DNA of 49,919 nt from a virus: positions 1 through 49,919 of the IMG/VR virus record IMGVR_UViG_3300051212_000975, one strand, 5' to 3'. Below, piece after piece: positions 24,255 through 36,600 of this stretch (its first letter is position 1; every line of letters begins with the position of its first letter). Both the position numbers and the translations under genes were made by a program. The notes under the pieces are model-generated. The model saw only the letters and a program-made list of their open reading frames with translations, had not been told where the DNA came from and made no database searches.

Positions 24255-27200
24255 ATGGCTACAAGTTCAAGACAGGCTACAATATTTGGCGTAAATGACT
24301 GGAAAACCGTTTATAAAACATACAGTCAAGCAAATTTTCAGAGCTACGATTATGAAACTTTAAGGAAAAGTTTCATAGATTATCTACGTCTTTATTACCC
24401 TGAGACCTTTAACGATTATGTAGAAAGCAGTGAATTTATAGCCCTGCTTGACGTTATAGCCTTTATGGGTCAGGCTGTAGCATTTAGAGATGACCTAAAT
24501 ACACGTGAAAATTTTATTGATACTGCAGAACGCAGAGATAGTGTCATTAAACTTGCAAATCTAGTAAACTATAATCCTAAACGCAATAATGCTGCTCAAG
24601 GTTTTTTAAAGATCACTAGCATTACAACCACTGAAAATGTTATTGATATTAATGGATTAGGGCTTGCGGGAATTCCGATTTTTTGGAATGACCCAGCTAA
24701 TCCAAACTGGTTAGAACAATTTAATTCTGTGATTAATGCCACTTTAGTTGACAGTCAAAGAGTTGGTAGACCCGGCAATACACAAGAAATTTCCAATATT
24801 AAAACTGAAGAATACACTGTTAGAATACCAACTACAGTATTACCGGTAATACCTTTTAACGCTACTGTGGGTGGCGTTACAATGAATTTTGAATGTGTAA
24901 GTGCAACTTCACTTAATGAAACATATGTTTATGAAATACCTCCAAATCCTAAAGGAACGTTCAATGTACTATACAGAAACGATAAATTAGGATATGGTAG
25001 TTTAAATACAGGTTTCTTTTTATATTTTAAACAGGGATCATTAATTAATTTTGATTTCACATTAAATCAACAAATTGCAAATCAAGTTATACCGATTGGG
25101 GAAATACAGGGTGTTAATAATACCGATACTTGGTTATACAAAATTGATCCTACAACTAATGAATTGTTAAATTGGATACAAGTCGAAAATCTCTATGCTA
25201 ATACATACTTACGTGAGGAAAACTCAAGAAAAGCAGTATTCTCTGTAACATCAAGATTTAATGATCAAGTAAATTATATATTTGGCGATGGGGTTTTCAG
25301 TGAAATTCCAGTTGGATCATTTAGATCATATGTAAGATCAAGCAACGGATTGCAGTATACAATCGATCCAGCAGAACTTACAAACACAACATTAACTTTT
25401 AGCTATGTAAGTAAATTTAATCGAATTGAAACATTAACACTAACTGTAGAACTCACGCAGCCAATTAATAACGCACAATCTAGAGAATCAATTGGTGATA
25501 TAAAAGCCAAAGCACCTGTTCATTTTTATGCACAGAATAGAATGGTTAACGGTGAAGATTATAATAATTTTCCATATACATTGTACAGTTCTATAATAAA
25601 AACGAAAGCGTTGAACAGAAGCTCAATTGGTATTTCAAGAAATTTTGATTTATTAGATCCAACTGGAAAATATTCTAGCACTACGAGTTTTGCCGATGAC
25701 GGAGCTTTGTATTATAACGGTGATGATAAGTTTTATGACTTTAATGCCAGTGAAGCATCTGGATCAGCAAACAGACTGTTTAGTAATCAACTTTTAGAGA
25801 TAATTTCAAATAGAAACTTATATCAATATTACGTAGTAAATGCTAATAGATATAATATTGATGTCGCATCAGGTGACGGAGTAACAACTTGGAACCAAAC
25901 AAGCTATGACGGTACATTGGTAACCGGATACTTTGAAAATTCTAATGGTCCTGTAGCAGCAGGAATTTATAATGCATACAATATGAAGTATTGTACCGCA
26001 GGTGCACTATTAAAATTTGTAGCACCATCCGGATATTATTTTCAAAACGATAGATTAGTATCGGGCGTCGCCCCTTCTATAAACAATACCTTTATGTGGG
26101 TTAATGTATTAAACGTAGTGGACGACGGATTTAACGGCGGTGAGGGCAATCTTTATAATGGTTTAGGACCCGTAAGTTTAAGTAAATTTGTTTCTACTGG
26201 TGCAATCTTAGACACAATTATACCTGTGTTTGACAATATATTACCAACTACTATACTACAACTAGTTTTAGATTATTTTGAAAATTTACAAAGTTTTTCA
26301 TTGTACTATGTTAATAGCTTACCAGTAAATGTTGATAGATGGTTTTTAGGTGATTATAATAGATCGGATGCACTTATTAAGTTTGAGAGTTTAGGTGCCG
26401 GCTCTTATCGTATAACAAGTAAAGCGATTACTTATTATTTTGGAAGTGTTAAAAACACTAGATTTACTTTTGATTCTGAAAAAATAATATTTGATCCATT
26501 GACAGGAACATTAGCATATGATAAGGTAAAAGTTTTAAAAACTAATACAACTTCAAACACATTATCTATATTAGGTGAAGATTTTAATTTAAACGTGGTT
26601 GGACAAACAGTTGAGAGTGATGGTTATCCAGATGATTATTCAATTGAAGTTAGCAGTCTTGATTCGAAAAACTCATCGTTAATTGATAATCCAGATTTTT
26701 TCAGCACTATCACAGGTTATACCTTTAACTCTAATAATACAGCATATTTTGTTTTCATTGAGACCGTCACTGATATCAACTATCTTACAAAAAATGGATT
26801 AACCGAACCAACACTAATAAACTACTCTTACGGTAACAAAAATGATGTTGAAGTAGTTAAGTATGAATATCCAGTTGGTCAAGTGTTTTATGCATTTAGT
26901 GAAAATAAATTTTACAAATCTGTAGCCGATACTACATCGTTAAATATTATCAACTTAATTGAAGTTACTAACTATACGGCTCTTACAGGTAGACAAAGTT
27001 TGTTCTTTCAGTATAATCATTTAAGTAATAATACAACTAGAATTGATCCAGGCACAACGAACATAATTGATCTTTATGTTGTGACTTTGGCATATTATAC
27101 ATCCTACACTAATTGGATAAAAGATACTACAGGAACAATAACAGAACCAGCCAAACCTACTGTGGAACAACTTTCACAAGAATATAATAAAGTAAATGAT

Positions 27201-27611
27201 TATAAAATGATGAGTGACACGGTAGTGTTTAACAGTGCAACTTTTAAGCCATTGTTTGGTGATAAAGCAGCTCCTCAGTTACAGGCTACTGTTAAAGTTA
27301 TCAAATCTAGTTTAACAACTGCTAGTGATAGTGAGGTTCGCTCTGCAGTTTTAACTGCGATGAATGATTATTTTAGTATAGATAATTGGGACTTTGGTGA
27401 CACATTCTTTTTCAGCGAATTAAGTGCTTATTTGCATTCAAATTTGAATGGACTAATTAGTTCAGCTATTTTAGTACCTAAAGATCCTGCATTAACTTTT
27501 GGTGATTTATATGAAATAAGATGCGCTCCTTATGAAATATTCGTAAATGGTGCACAATCAAACGATATAGTTATAATTTCAGCCATTACACCTGAACAAT
27601 TACAACCTTAA
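24255..27611 (+). CDS. 6: Baseplate wedge subunit gp6
   Basis: An 1118-residue protein; T4 gp6 has 660. The N-terminal signature is typical: FQSYDYETLRKSFIDYLRLY, PETFNDYVESSEFIALLDVI, AFMGQAVAFRDDLNTRENFI and a RDSVIKLANLVNYNPKRN-type segment. The J-like C-terminal region resumes near 990 (DTVVFNSATFKPLFGDKAAP onward, VRSAVLTAMNDYFSIDNWDFGD). About 450 extra residues between these parts are beta-rich with many N, Y and S, presumably peripheral domains. It forms the dimeric core of each wedge with gp7 and gp53. Confidence 0.92.
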   Translation: MATSSRQATIFGVNDWKTVYKTYSQANFQSYDYETLRKSFIDYLRLYYPETFNDYVESSEFIALLDVIAFMGQAVAFRDDLNTRENFIDTAERRDSVIKLANLVNYNPKRNNAAQGFLKITSITTTENVIDINGLGLAGIPIFWNDPANPNWLEQFNSVINATLVDSQRVGRPGNTQEISNIKTEEYTVRIPTTVLPVIPFNATVGGVTMNFECVSATSLNETYVYEIPPNPKGTFNVLYRNDKLGYGSLNTGFFLYFKQGSLINFDFTLNQQIANQVIPIGEIQGVNNTDTWLYKIDPTTNELLNWIQVENLYANTYLREENSRKAVFSVTSRFNDQVNYIFGDGVFSEIPVGSFRSYVRSSNGLQYTIDPAELTNTTLTFSYVSKFNRIETLTLTVELTQPINNAQSRESIGDIKAKAPVHFYAQNRMVNGEDYNNFPYTLYSSIIKTKALNRSSIGISRNFDLLDPTGKYSSTTSFADDGALYYNGDDKFYDFNASEASGSANRLFSNQLLEIISNRNLYQYYVVNANRYNIDVASGDGVTTWNQTSYDGTLVTGYFENSNGPVAAGIYNAYNMKYCTAGALLKFVAPSGYYFQNDRLVSGVAPSINNTFMWVNVLNVVDDGFNGGEGNLYNGLGPVSLSKFVSTGAILDTIIPVFDNILPTTILQLVLDYFENLQSFSLYYVNSLPVNVDRWFLGDYNRSDALIKFESLGAGSYRITSKAITYYFGSVKNTRFTFDSEKIIFDPLTGTLAYDKVKVLKTNTTSNTLSILGEDFNLNVVGQTVESDGYPDDYSIEVSSLDSKNSSLIDNPDFFSTITGYTFNSNNTAYFVFIETVTDINYLTKNGLTEPTLINYSYGNKNDVEVVKYEYPVGQVFYAFSENKFYKSVADTTSLNIINLIEVTNYTALTGRQSLFFQYNHLSNNTTRIDPGTTNIIDLYVVTLAYYTSYTNWIKDTTGTITEPAKPTVEQLSQEYNKVNDYKMMSDTVVFNSATFKPLFGDKAAPQLQATVKVIKSSLTTASDSEVRSAVLTAMNDYFSIDNWDFGDTFFFSELSAYLHSNLNGLISSAILVPKDPALTFGDLYEIRCAPYEIFVNGAQSNDIVIISAITPEQLQP

Positions 27612-27625
27612 ATGAGAAAAAAAAT

Positions 27626-30600
27626 ATGGTAGCTCAAGTTAGAACAATTGATTTTCTTCCTGAAATATTTAAAACAACACCTAATGATAATTTTCTATCC
27701 GCCACATTAGACCAGTTAGTAAAACAACAAGATTTAGAAAAATTACAAGGTTATATAGGTAGACGGTTTGAGTATGGATTAACTCCTAACTCCTATTATA
27801 TACCTGAAATTAACAAGACACGAACAGATTATCAATTAGAACCTGCTATTGTTTTTAAAAAAAATGAAACTAGTAAAGCATTAGATTTTATCTCTTATCC
27901 TGAAATTATTGACGCACTCAAATTACAAGGTGCGCCAATTACAAATAATTCACTATTATTTGACAATCAATTTTATAGTTGGGACAGTTTTGCGGATTTG
28001 GACAAATTATCAAATTACAGTCAATATTATTGGCTTCCTTTTGGTCCCGACGTAGTTAATGTTGAACCATTACCAGTAAATTTAACTTCGTTTTTTGACG
28101 TACAAAGTCAAGTTAATGAGTTCACTTTTGTTCAAGATAATTTTCAAATAGAAGAATTTAATCCAACAATCACTTTATTAAGAGGCGGAACTTACTATTT
28201 TAATGTTGATCAAACTTCACAATTTTGGATTCAAACCGTTCCAGGACTTTCGGGATCTATTCCTAACAGACCAAATTCTAGTTCACGGGATGTTTTTGGG
28301 GTTGAAAATAATGGAATATCTAACGGCGTATTGACCTTTCAGGTTCCTCTTTCAGATGCGCAACAAAATCAAAACTATCAAGGCAATGTAAATGTTGATT
28401 TAGTAAGTGATCAGCCCTTTGCCCTTATACACGGTCAAAGATTAAGCACTATTGGTAATATAGATGGTGCTACTAACTTACTTGATAAAACTGTGATGTT
28501 TTTTGGTTCAGGAGCATTACAAACAGCTTCAATAGATAGTTTTTTTGATAATTTAGGATTTGATCAAGAGACAATAACTCCTATAGGGTATGATGCTGCT
28601 TCTTCTGTAAACGTAAATCAATACTTTTTTGAGATAGGATATGAAGAAACAGAAATACCAGGGGATCCAATTATTAATCTAATTCCTTCAAGTGTAATAC
28701 CTCAAAACACCAATATAACAGTATTGGCAGGAATTAAGTATATTAGTAAAAAATTTGTGCGTTTACAAACAGGCGAAATTCAACTTATCCCTGAAGTTAC
28801 AGCTCCATTAGATATACTTTATTATCAAGACAGCCAAAATTTAAAAAAGTACGGCGTAATAAAAATTGTTGATTCTAACGAAACAAATTTTATTAATGTA
28901 GAAAATGATATTTTAGGAAAAGCTACATACACCTCACCAAACAACGTTAAATTTACAAATGGTCTAAAAATAAGTTTTTCAGGGGATGTAATACCAGAAA
29001 AATACAAGAATGACCAATATTATGTAGAGGGAGTGGGATCAAGCATAAAATTAATTCCTAATACTGCATTGGTAACACCTGAATCATATTCACAAAGTGT
29101 TTATGAACCATATGATGCTTCACCATATGATATAGCTCCATACTCTGACATAGTAGAATCTCCTATAGCTCAGGATTACATTACAATTAATAGAGCAGCT
29201 AATAACTTAAATGCCTGGTCACGTGGTAATAGGTGGTTTCATTCACAAGTAATACAAGAAACGATAAAACATACAAATAGTCAAAATTTACTCAATGTTA
29301 TCAATAGTAACGAAGCAAGAGGTAAAAGACCAATCATTGAATTTTATCCTAATTTAAAATTATTTAATTTAGGAACTGCTGCAAAAGCACCGGTGGATTA
29401 CTTTGATGTTACCGCTACAGACGCATTTACTCAGGTTGCCAATCAACTACAATATTACCCAGATGGATCTAGTTTTGGGCTCTTTGATGGATGCAAAGTT
29501 ATTTTTAGTGCTGATGAGGATATTAATGTAAGAAACAAAATTTTTAGAGTTAACTTTATATCAACGTCTGTTGCTACACAAACTTCAACTGTTGTAAGTG
29601 CGACCTCTGCATCAACTGATAGACTTACTGTGACCAATTCTACTCAGTTTAGTGTAGGTAGTTTGGTGTCACTTAATCAAGATATAGGCAATTTAACAGC
29701 TTTTACAAAATATTATGTATACGATAAACCTAATTCTACCTCTATTCGATTAAGTACCGACCCTAATTTATCTTCATTTATTCAATTGGATACTGCGACT
29801 GGTAGTGTTTTAATTACACAGTCACCACCTATAATTACGCTGACAAAGATAGCAGATGGTGATGTGTACGATTTGGATCAGACAGTTGTATTATTAGGGG
29901 ATAGTAGAAAGGGCGACACATATTGGTTTGATGGCACTTACTGGTTTAAGGGGCAATTAAAAACAACAGTAAATCAACCACCTTTATTTGATATATTTGA
30001 TAAAAATGGATTAAGTTTTGGAGACACTGATTACTATAACAGTAGCAGTTTCATAGGATCTTCTTTATTTCAATATGCAGAAGGAACAGGCAATGATGAC
30101 GTAGTATTGGGCTTCCCATTAAAATATAGTTCTGTAAATAACATAGGTGATATTCAGTTTACAGTTTCATATAATACAGATCAGTTTACCTATGTATTAA
30201 ATGGCATTGCAACTACGCAAAAGGTAAATGAAGGATATGTTTATGAGTACACTTCAAGAGAAAATTATACAAGAGAATTAGGTTGGAAAACAGCAATCTC
30301 TGATAGTTTTCAATATCAAGCTTTTACTTTTAACTATAATCCTTTAAATGGTGAACCAATCTTTATTTGTGATATACCAGCAAAATCAATTGATTCTACT
30401 GCATGGCCTGTAGTACAAGTTTATGTAAGAGATAACATTTTGTTTGACAGTGAATTTACCTACACAGTTGAAAATAATGTGACAACTATAAATTTAAACG
30501 CTACTCCTGTTGTTGAAACTCCAATTCAAATTTTAATATACAGTGATGCTGTAAGTAAAAATGCATATTTTACTATACCTACAAATTTAGAAAATAATAT

Positions 30601-33600
30601 TTTTAATTCTGAAATAACAAGTCCTAATTTAGGTGATATTAAAAATCATTACTTAAGTATTTGTACTAATAGTAAAAAGATACAAGGGCAAATATTTGGT
30701 TCAAATAATTACAGAGATTTGCCAAATTTGGTAAAGTATGGAACTAAAATTATTCAAAATAGTGCACCTCTTTCTTTGACAGGAGCTTTATTAAAAAATA
30801 CAAATTACAATCTTATAGATTCATTAAACTATAGCTCAACAGAATATATAAAATTTAAAAATTTACTTATTGACGTAGTTAATAAAACTCCATATGAAAG
30901 TTATCAAGTAGCATCAACTATATTAGATAATGCCATTGCTGAAATTTCTTCTTATAAAACGACTAGTAATTCTTTCTTTTGGTCAGACATGCTACCAAGT
31001 CGTGGGGCGTACATTACTAACCGGTACAGTTTTAATGCAGACGTAAATCAATCTCAATTTGCTTTAAGTAAAATTTATGATTTTACCTCTGCTAATTACA
31101 ATAGTGTTTTAGTTTATTTAATTAGAAATACTCAAGGAGTTTTAGTTGAAACACAATTAATAAAAGATGTTGATTATGTGGTTAGCGCAGATGAACCATT
31201 ACTAACTTTATACACAGATTTGATAATTGGTGATGTAATTGTAGTAAATGAATACAACCAAACTTACGGAAGTTTTGTACCGAACACACCTACTAAATTA
31301 GGATTCTATCCTTCAACTGTTCCCGAAGTTGTGTATGATACAACTTATATTAATCCTACTTGGTTTATAAAAGGTCATGATGGCTCACTTACAACCTTAT
31401 ATGGCAGTTATAATAATGGATATTTAAATGACTATAGAGATCAGGCAATTTTTGAATTTGAGTGCAGAATTTATAATAATTTAAAAGTTAGTTCTAAAAT
31501 TCCAATATCAAGTGATGAAGTATTGCCAGGACAATTTAGAACAACAAATTATGGCTACGATGAAATTCTACAACTCTACTCATTATCTTTCTTGAACTGG
31601 GTAGGTCAAAATAGAATAGATTATAAATCTCAATATTATATCACAACTAACGCATACACCTATAATTATTATCAGGCTACAAATAGATTAGATAATACAA
31701 TAGTTAAACGAGGCAATTGGAAAGGATTATATAATTGGTTCTTTGACACAACAACTCCAAATTCTACCCCATGGGAGATGATAGGATATACCAATAAACC
31801 TAGTTGGTGGGATAGTTATTACGGTTTACCTCCCTATACTAAAAATAACCTAGTGTTGTGGACTGATATGGAAAACGGATATGATTACAATGGTGGTGAT
31901 CCCATTATAGTTGAATCCAGAAAAAGACCAGGTCTATTAAAGATATTGCCAGTTGATGATTTAGGTAACCTAGTAGACCCCATGAATTCAGTTATAGGTA
32001 ATTATGATACACTAACATTTCAAACACAATGGAAAGTTGGTGATTGGGGCCCTGCAGAGTATAGTTATTTAAAGAGTAGCTCTTGGCCATTCGATTTAGT
32101 TAAAATTTTAGCACTTTGCAAGCCTGCGAAGTTCTTTGCTTTGGGAGAAAATTTAGACACTTACAAGTACAACGAAGAATTTAACCAATATTTACTTAAT
32201 AACAAGTTTAGATTTACAACTACTGGTTCAGTTGTTTATGGTAGTGGTGTAGCGCAACATAGTTATTTAAATTGGATCGTTGATTACGTACAGAGCACCG
32301 GAAATTCAGGATATAATGTGTTAACTGAATATCTTAATAATTTAGATGTAAGATTAGTTTATAGATTAGCTGGTTTTAGTGATAAGGAATTGTTAAAATT
32401 TTATGTAGATAAGGGATCACCAAATAGCAAAAATAATACATTGTTAATACCAGATGAGAGTTATACTGTTTTACTACACGAAAATCAACCATTTGATACG
32501 ATAATTTATAGTTCCGTTATTATTCAAAAAACTGATACGGGATATCAAGTGTATGGTAATAGTCAAAATAAAATTTACTTTAAAATACTTGCACCAATAA
32601 TAAATGGAAAATACGACACTATAACATCAGGATCATTGTCTGTAAAAGTTTCTAAAAACTTTAGTCAGCGAGTAGTTGTTGTGCCGTATAGTACTGAATT
32701 TACTACACCACAAGAACTTGCCGAATTCATAAACGCTTACGGTAATTATTTAAGTTCTCAGGGATTATTATTCGATCAGGTTGAAAATAATTTAATATTA
32801 AACTGGAACCAAATGATTCAAGAGGTCTTAGCTTGGATTCAGGCAGGTTGGGAAACAGGATCCATTTTAAATATTAATCCATTAGCAAAACAGTTGGTCA
32901 TTAGTAAAGAGAATTCTATAGTACAACCACTTACAATTCAAGATCAAAATTACGTATTAAATCAAAACTTAATACCTATACAAATTAAAGACATGTCAAT
33001 TGTCCGAGAAGGAGTAGATTTTTCTGTAATTCCAATTAAAGTTGACGATACAATTGCATACTTTAATGCAAATTTAAGCAATATTGAACATGCAATTATA
33101 TTTGATAATGTAACCTTATTTAATGATTTAATATATGATCCAAATACTGGTTTAAGACAATATCGTATGCTATTAAAAGGTGCAAAAACAGCTACATGGG
33201 ACGGCACCGTTGACACAAAGGGTTTTATTCTAAATCAGGATAATGTCATAGAATGGCAATCAAATACAAAATACACTAAAGGTATTATTGTAAAATATAA
33301 AAATAATTATTATGCTGCAAATGAGATCGTACTACCAGCAGAAACTTTTCAACAGGGCTTATGGGTAAAAGTTGATTATGAATTAATACAAAAAGGATTA
33401 TTACCTAACGCAAGTAGCAGGGCATATGAAAGTACATTGTATTATAATTCATATCAAGCTAATTTAGAAAATGATGCCGACCTTTTAGCCTTCTCATTAA
33501 TAGGGTATAGACCAAGAGATTATTTGGCTGCTGCAAATTTAGATGACATTTCTCAGGTAAATTTATACAAAACTATGATAGTTGAAAAGGGTAGCAAACA

Positions 33601-36600
33601 AGCCACATCAGCTATTCAAAATATTACGCTTCAAACAGGCGGAATAAATTACACTACCTATGAAAATTGGGCAATAAATATTGGACTTTATGGTGGAGTG
33701 TTAAACCAAAATTTCATTGAATTTAAATTAGAAGAACAAAAACTAAATGGTAATCCTGCTATAATAAGCATTATAAACGGAATAGCAGAAGAAGGATCAA
33801 TGCAAGAAGTTCCTCTTTATGGTTTAACAAATTATGGCAGAGTTCCTGAAAGTGTGAACATATTACCGTTATTACCATCTTACAAAATGAATCAGTTACC
33901 TTCTGCAGGGTATGTTAATTTTGAAGATGTTGTTGCACATTCATTTAGAGTGGGTAATTTAAATCAAAATGCAGTCTCAATTTATAACATATACAAGAAT
34001 CAATATATTTGGATAGCAGACTTTCAGGGAAACTGGAAAGTTTATGCAACTATCTCTTTAAATCCTGAATCTCCTGTTTCCATAATAAATGTTATTAACA
34101 ACTTAAACGATACATGCACTGTGATTTTTGATAAACCACATAATTTATCTACTAACGATGTAATTCTCATACTTAATTATTCTAATTTTGTAGATGGCTT
34201 TTACATTATAACCAAAATTAGCAATGCAACATCAGTGATTATAGATTTGAGTTTACCATTGTCTCTATCAAATGTAGAGGGAAGTGGGATCGTATCTAAG
34301 TTACAAAATCAAAGAGTAAACTCTCCTAAAGATGTAATTAACCTTAATTTGACTGATACTGAATTTGTTTTAAGCACAGTTTGGGTAGATGAAAACACAG
34401 ATGGTACCTGGGCTGTATACAGAAAAGGAATAAACTACCAAACTGCAACATCATTTAACAAACCTGAACCTACTACATCTTTTGGAAGTAGTGTTGCATA
34501 TGACACAAAATTAGGTTATTTTTTAGCTGATTCAGGTGCAGGAAAGGTTTATAGATATAAGTACGAATCAAATATAAATTACTGGAATCTAGACGAAACA
34601 ATTACACTATCAACAAGCCCTGCTGGATTTGGCACTAGCATGGACAAAAAGCAAAATTTCTTAGCAATATTAAAATCTGCAGCAACAAGTACAGTCTATA
34701 TCTATGAGCTTGTGCAAACTGAAAAAATTGAAGCTGTGGCATTACAATCTTCATTCAACATAAGCGGCATTACGGACAAAATTGTGATGTCTGATGATTG
34801 TAATTACTTTTTTGTAAGTAAAAAATCAACAAGACAAGTTTTTGTTTATAGAAAAAATACAAATCTAACATATACTAGTATAGGTTATAGTTTGGTTTCC
34901 GCAATTTCAGTCAATGAAACACAATTTCAAGTATCAGGGGATCGTAGGTCACTATTATTAGAAGGACAAATGGTAAGTTTTTCTAATGTAACAGGAACTC
35001 AAACATACAAAATAATAACCGGTGATTACAATGCTGGCACTAATAGAACAACATTTACGATTGAAGGAAATTTTTATTCTGATGTTGCTTCTGGTACCAC
35101 AGTTTATCGAGCTTATTATAACTATACCAGTGTGGCAACGGTTACAGGTTCAGGTTCCGCAACTAATTTTGGAACAAACATATCTACCAATTATAATGGC
35201 ACACAACTTTTTGTAAGCGCACCAAATCAAGATTACAGTGCATTTACTGATATGGGTGCTGTTTATGTTTACAATAGAGTAAGGCAAGTATTTGAAAATA
35301 AATTTACTCCTATTCAAACGATAGCTACAGATTTTACCTTAGCATGGACTCCAACAAATTCTGTAACTGTGTTATTAAATGGGGATGTTTTAGATACAAG
35401 CTCTTATACTGTATCTACTAATATTCTAACTGTTTTACCACAGATTGTACTAACAGCAGGGGATTTGATAGTTGTAGAAAGCAATGACTTTATTTTAAGT
35501 CAAACTTTAGTTGGATATAGTGAAGTTGCTAATCCACGTGTAGGTATATTATATGGTAAGGGATTAGATAATAACAATTTAGGTAATGAATTATTAGTTG
35601 GAGCACCATTTGATATTGTTGACGCTACTGGCACAGAAGGAACTGTTTATAGATATACGAATGCTGGTAAAAAGTTTGGTATAATTACAGGTACAAGTGC
35701 ATACACATTAGCAAGCCAAATAAACATTTTAATAAATGGTTATCTAGTAATATTGCCGGCTACTGGGATAAATGATGCTATTACAGCAATCAATGAAGCA
35801 AATATTCCAAATGTCATAGCATCTAAAACAGTGGATAATAAACTAGTTATTCAATTAATTAATCAAAGTTTAAATGTTATTGAAGATAAATTAAACTTGA
35901 CAGTGTTTGCCGAAGCCAATTTTGCAAGTTTGGGAATAACTTATTATAAAAAAACACAAGAACTGCACGATACTAATATACAGAATAATACTCAATATGG
36001 CACTGCAATTAAATTTAATGAAGCAAATTCAGTTGTAATAACCGCACCAACAAGTAATAGGTATACTCAAACTTATTTTGATTTTACAGACGACGAGGAT
36101 TACACTAACGATACAATTTTTGACAACAATTTTACAGTTTTTGTTGAAATTTTATCTGATGCAGGGTCTGCTTATGTGTATGATTATTTAGGAGTTTACA
36201 ACGAAAGTATTGATAATTTAGGAAAATTCGTTTTTGGTCAATTAGTAAATGATAGCGTAACCACAATAGGTAACGTACCATATTATGGAAATAATATAGC
36301 ATTTAACAATTACAATATAATTATTGGTTCTCCGCAGTATCTTACAGGTACAGCAAATGGTAGAGTTAATATCTTTAGAAATACAACCAACAAATCAAAC
36401 TGGTACGTTTATAGAAGTCCAACTAACACTGTTGATATTGAGAAGCTACATATAGTGTCAATTTACAACAATTTGAATAATTTAAATATAGTTAATTTAG
36501 ATTACATTGATCCATTACAGGGTAAACTTTTAGGTGTTGTTAGAGAAAATCTTGATTATATTTCAAGTACAGATCCTGCTGGATATAATATCAATAATAA

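Noticed and set aside
35022-35216. Plus-strand 64-codon frame within the giant gene
   Set aside because: Shadow frame of the giant ORF, without ribosome site.
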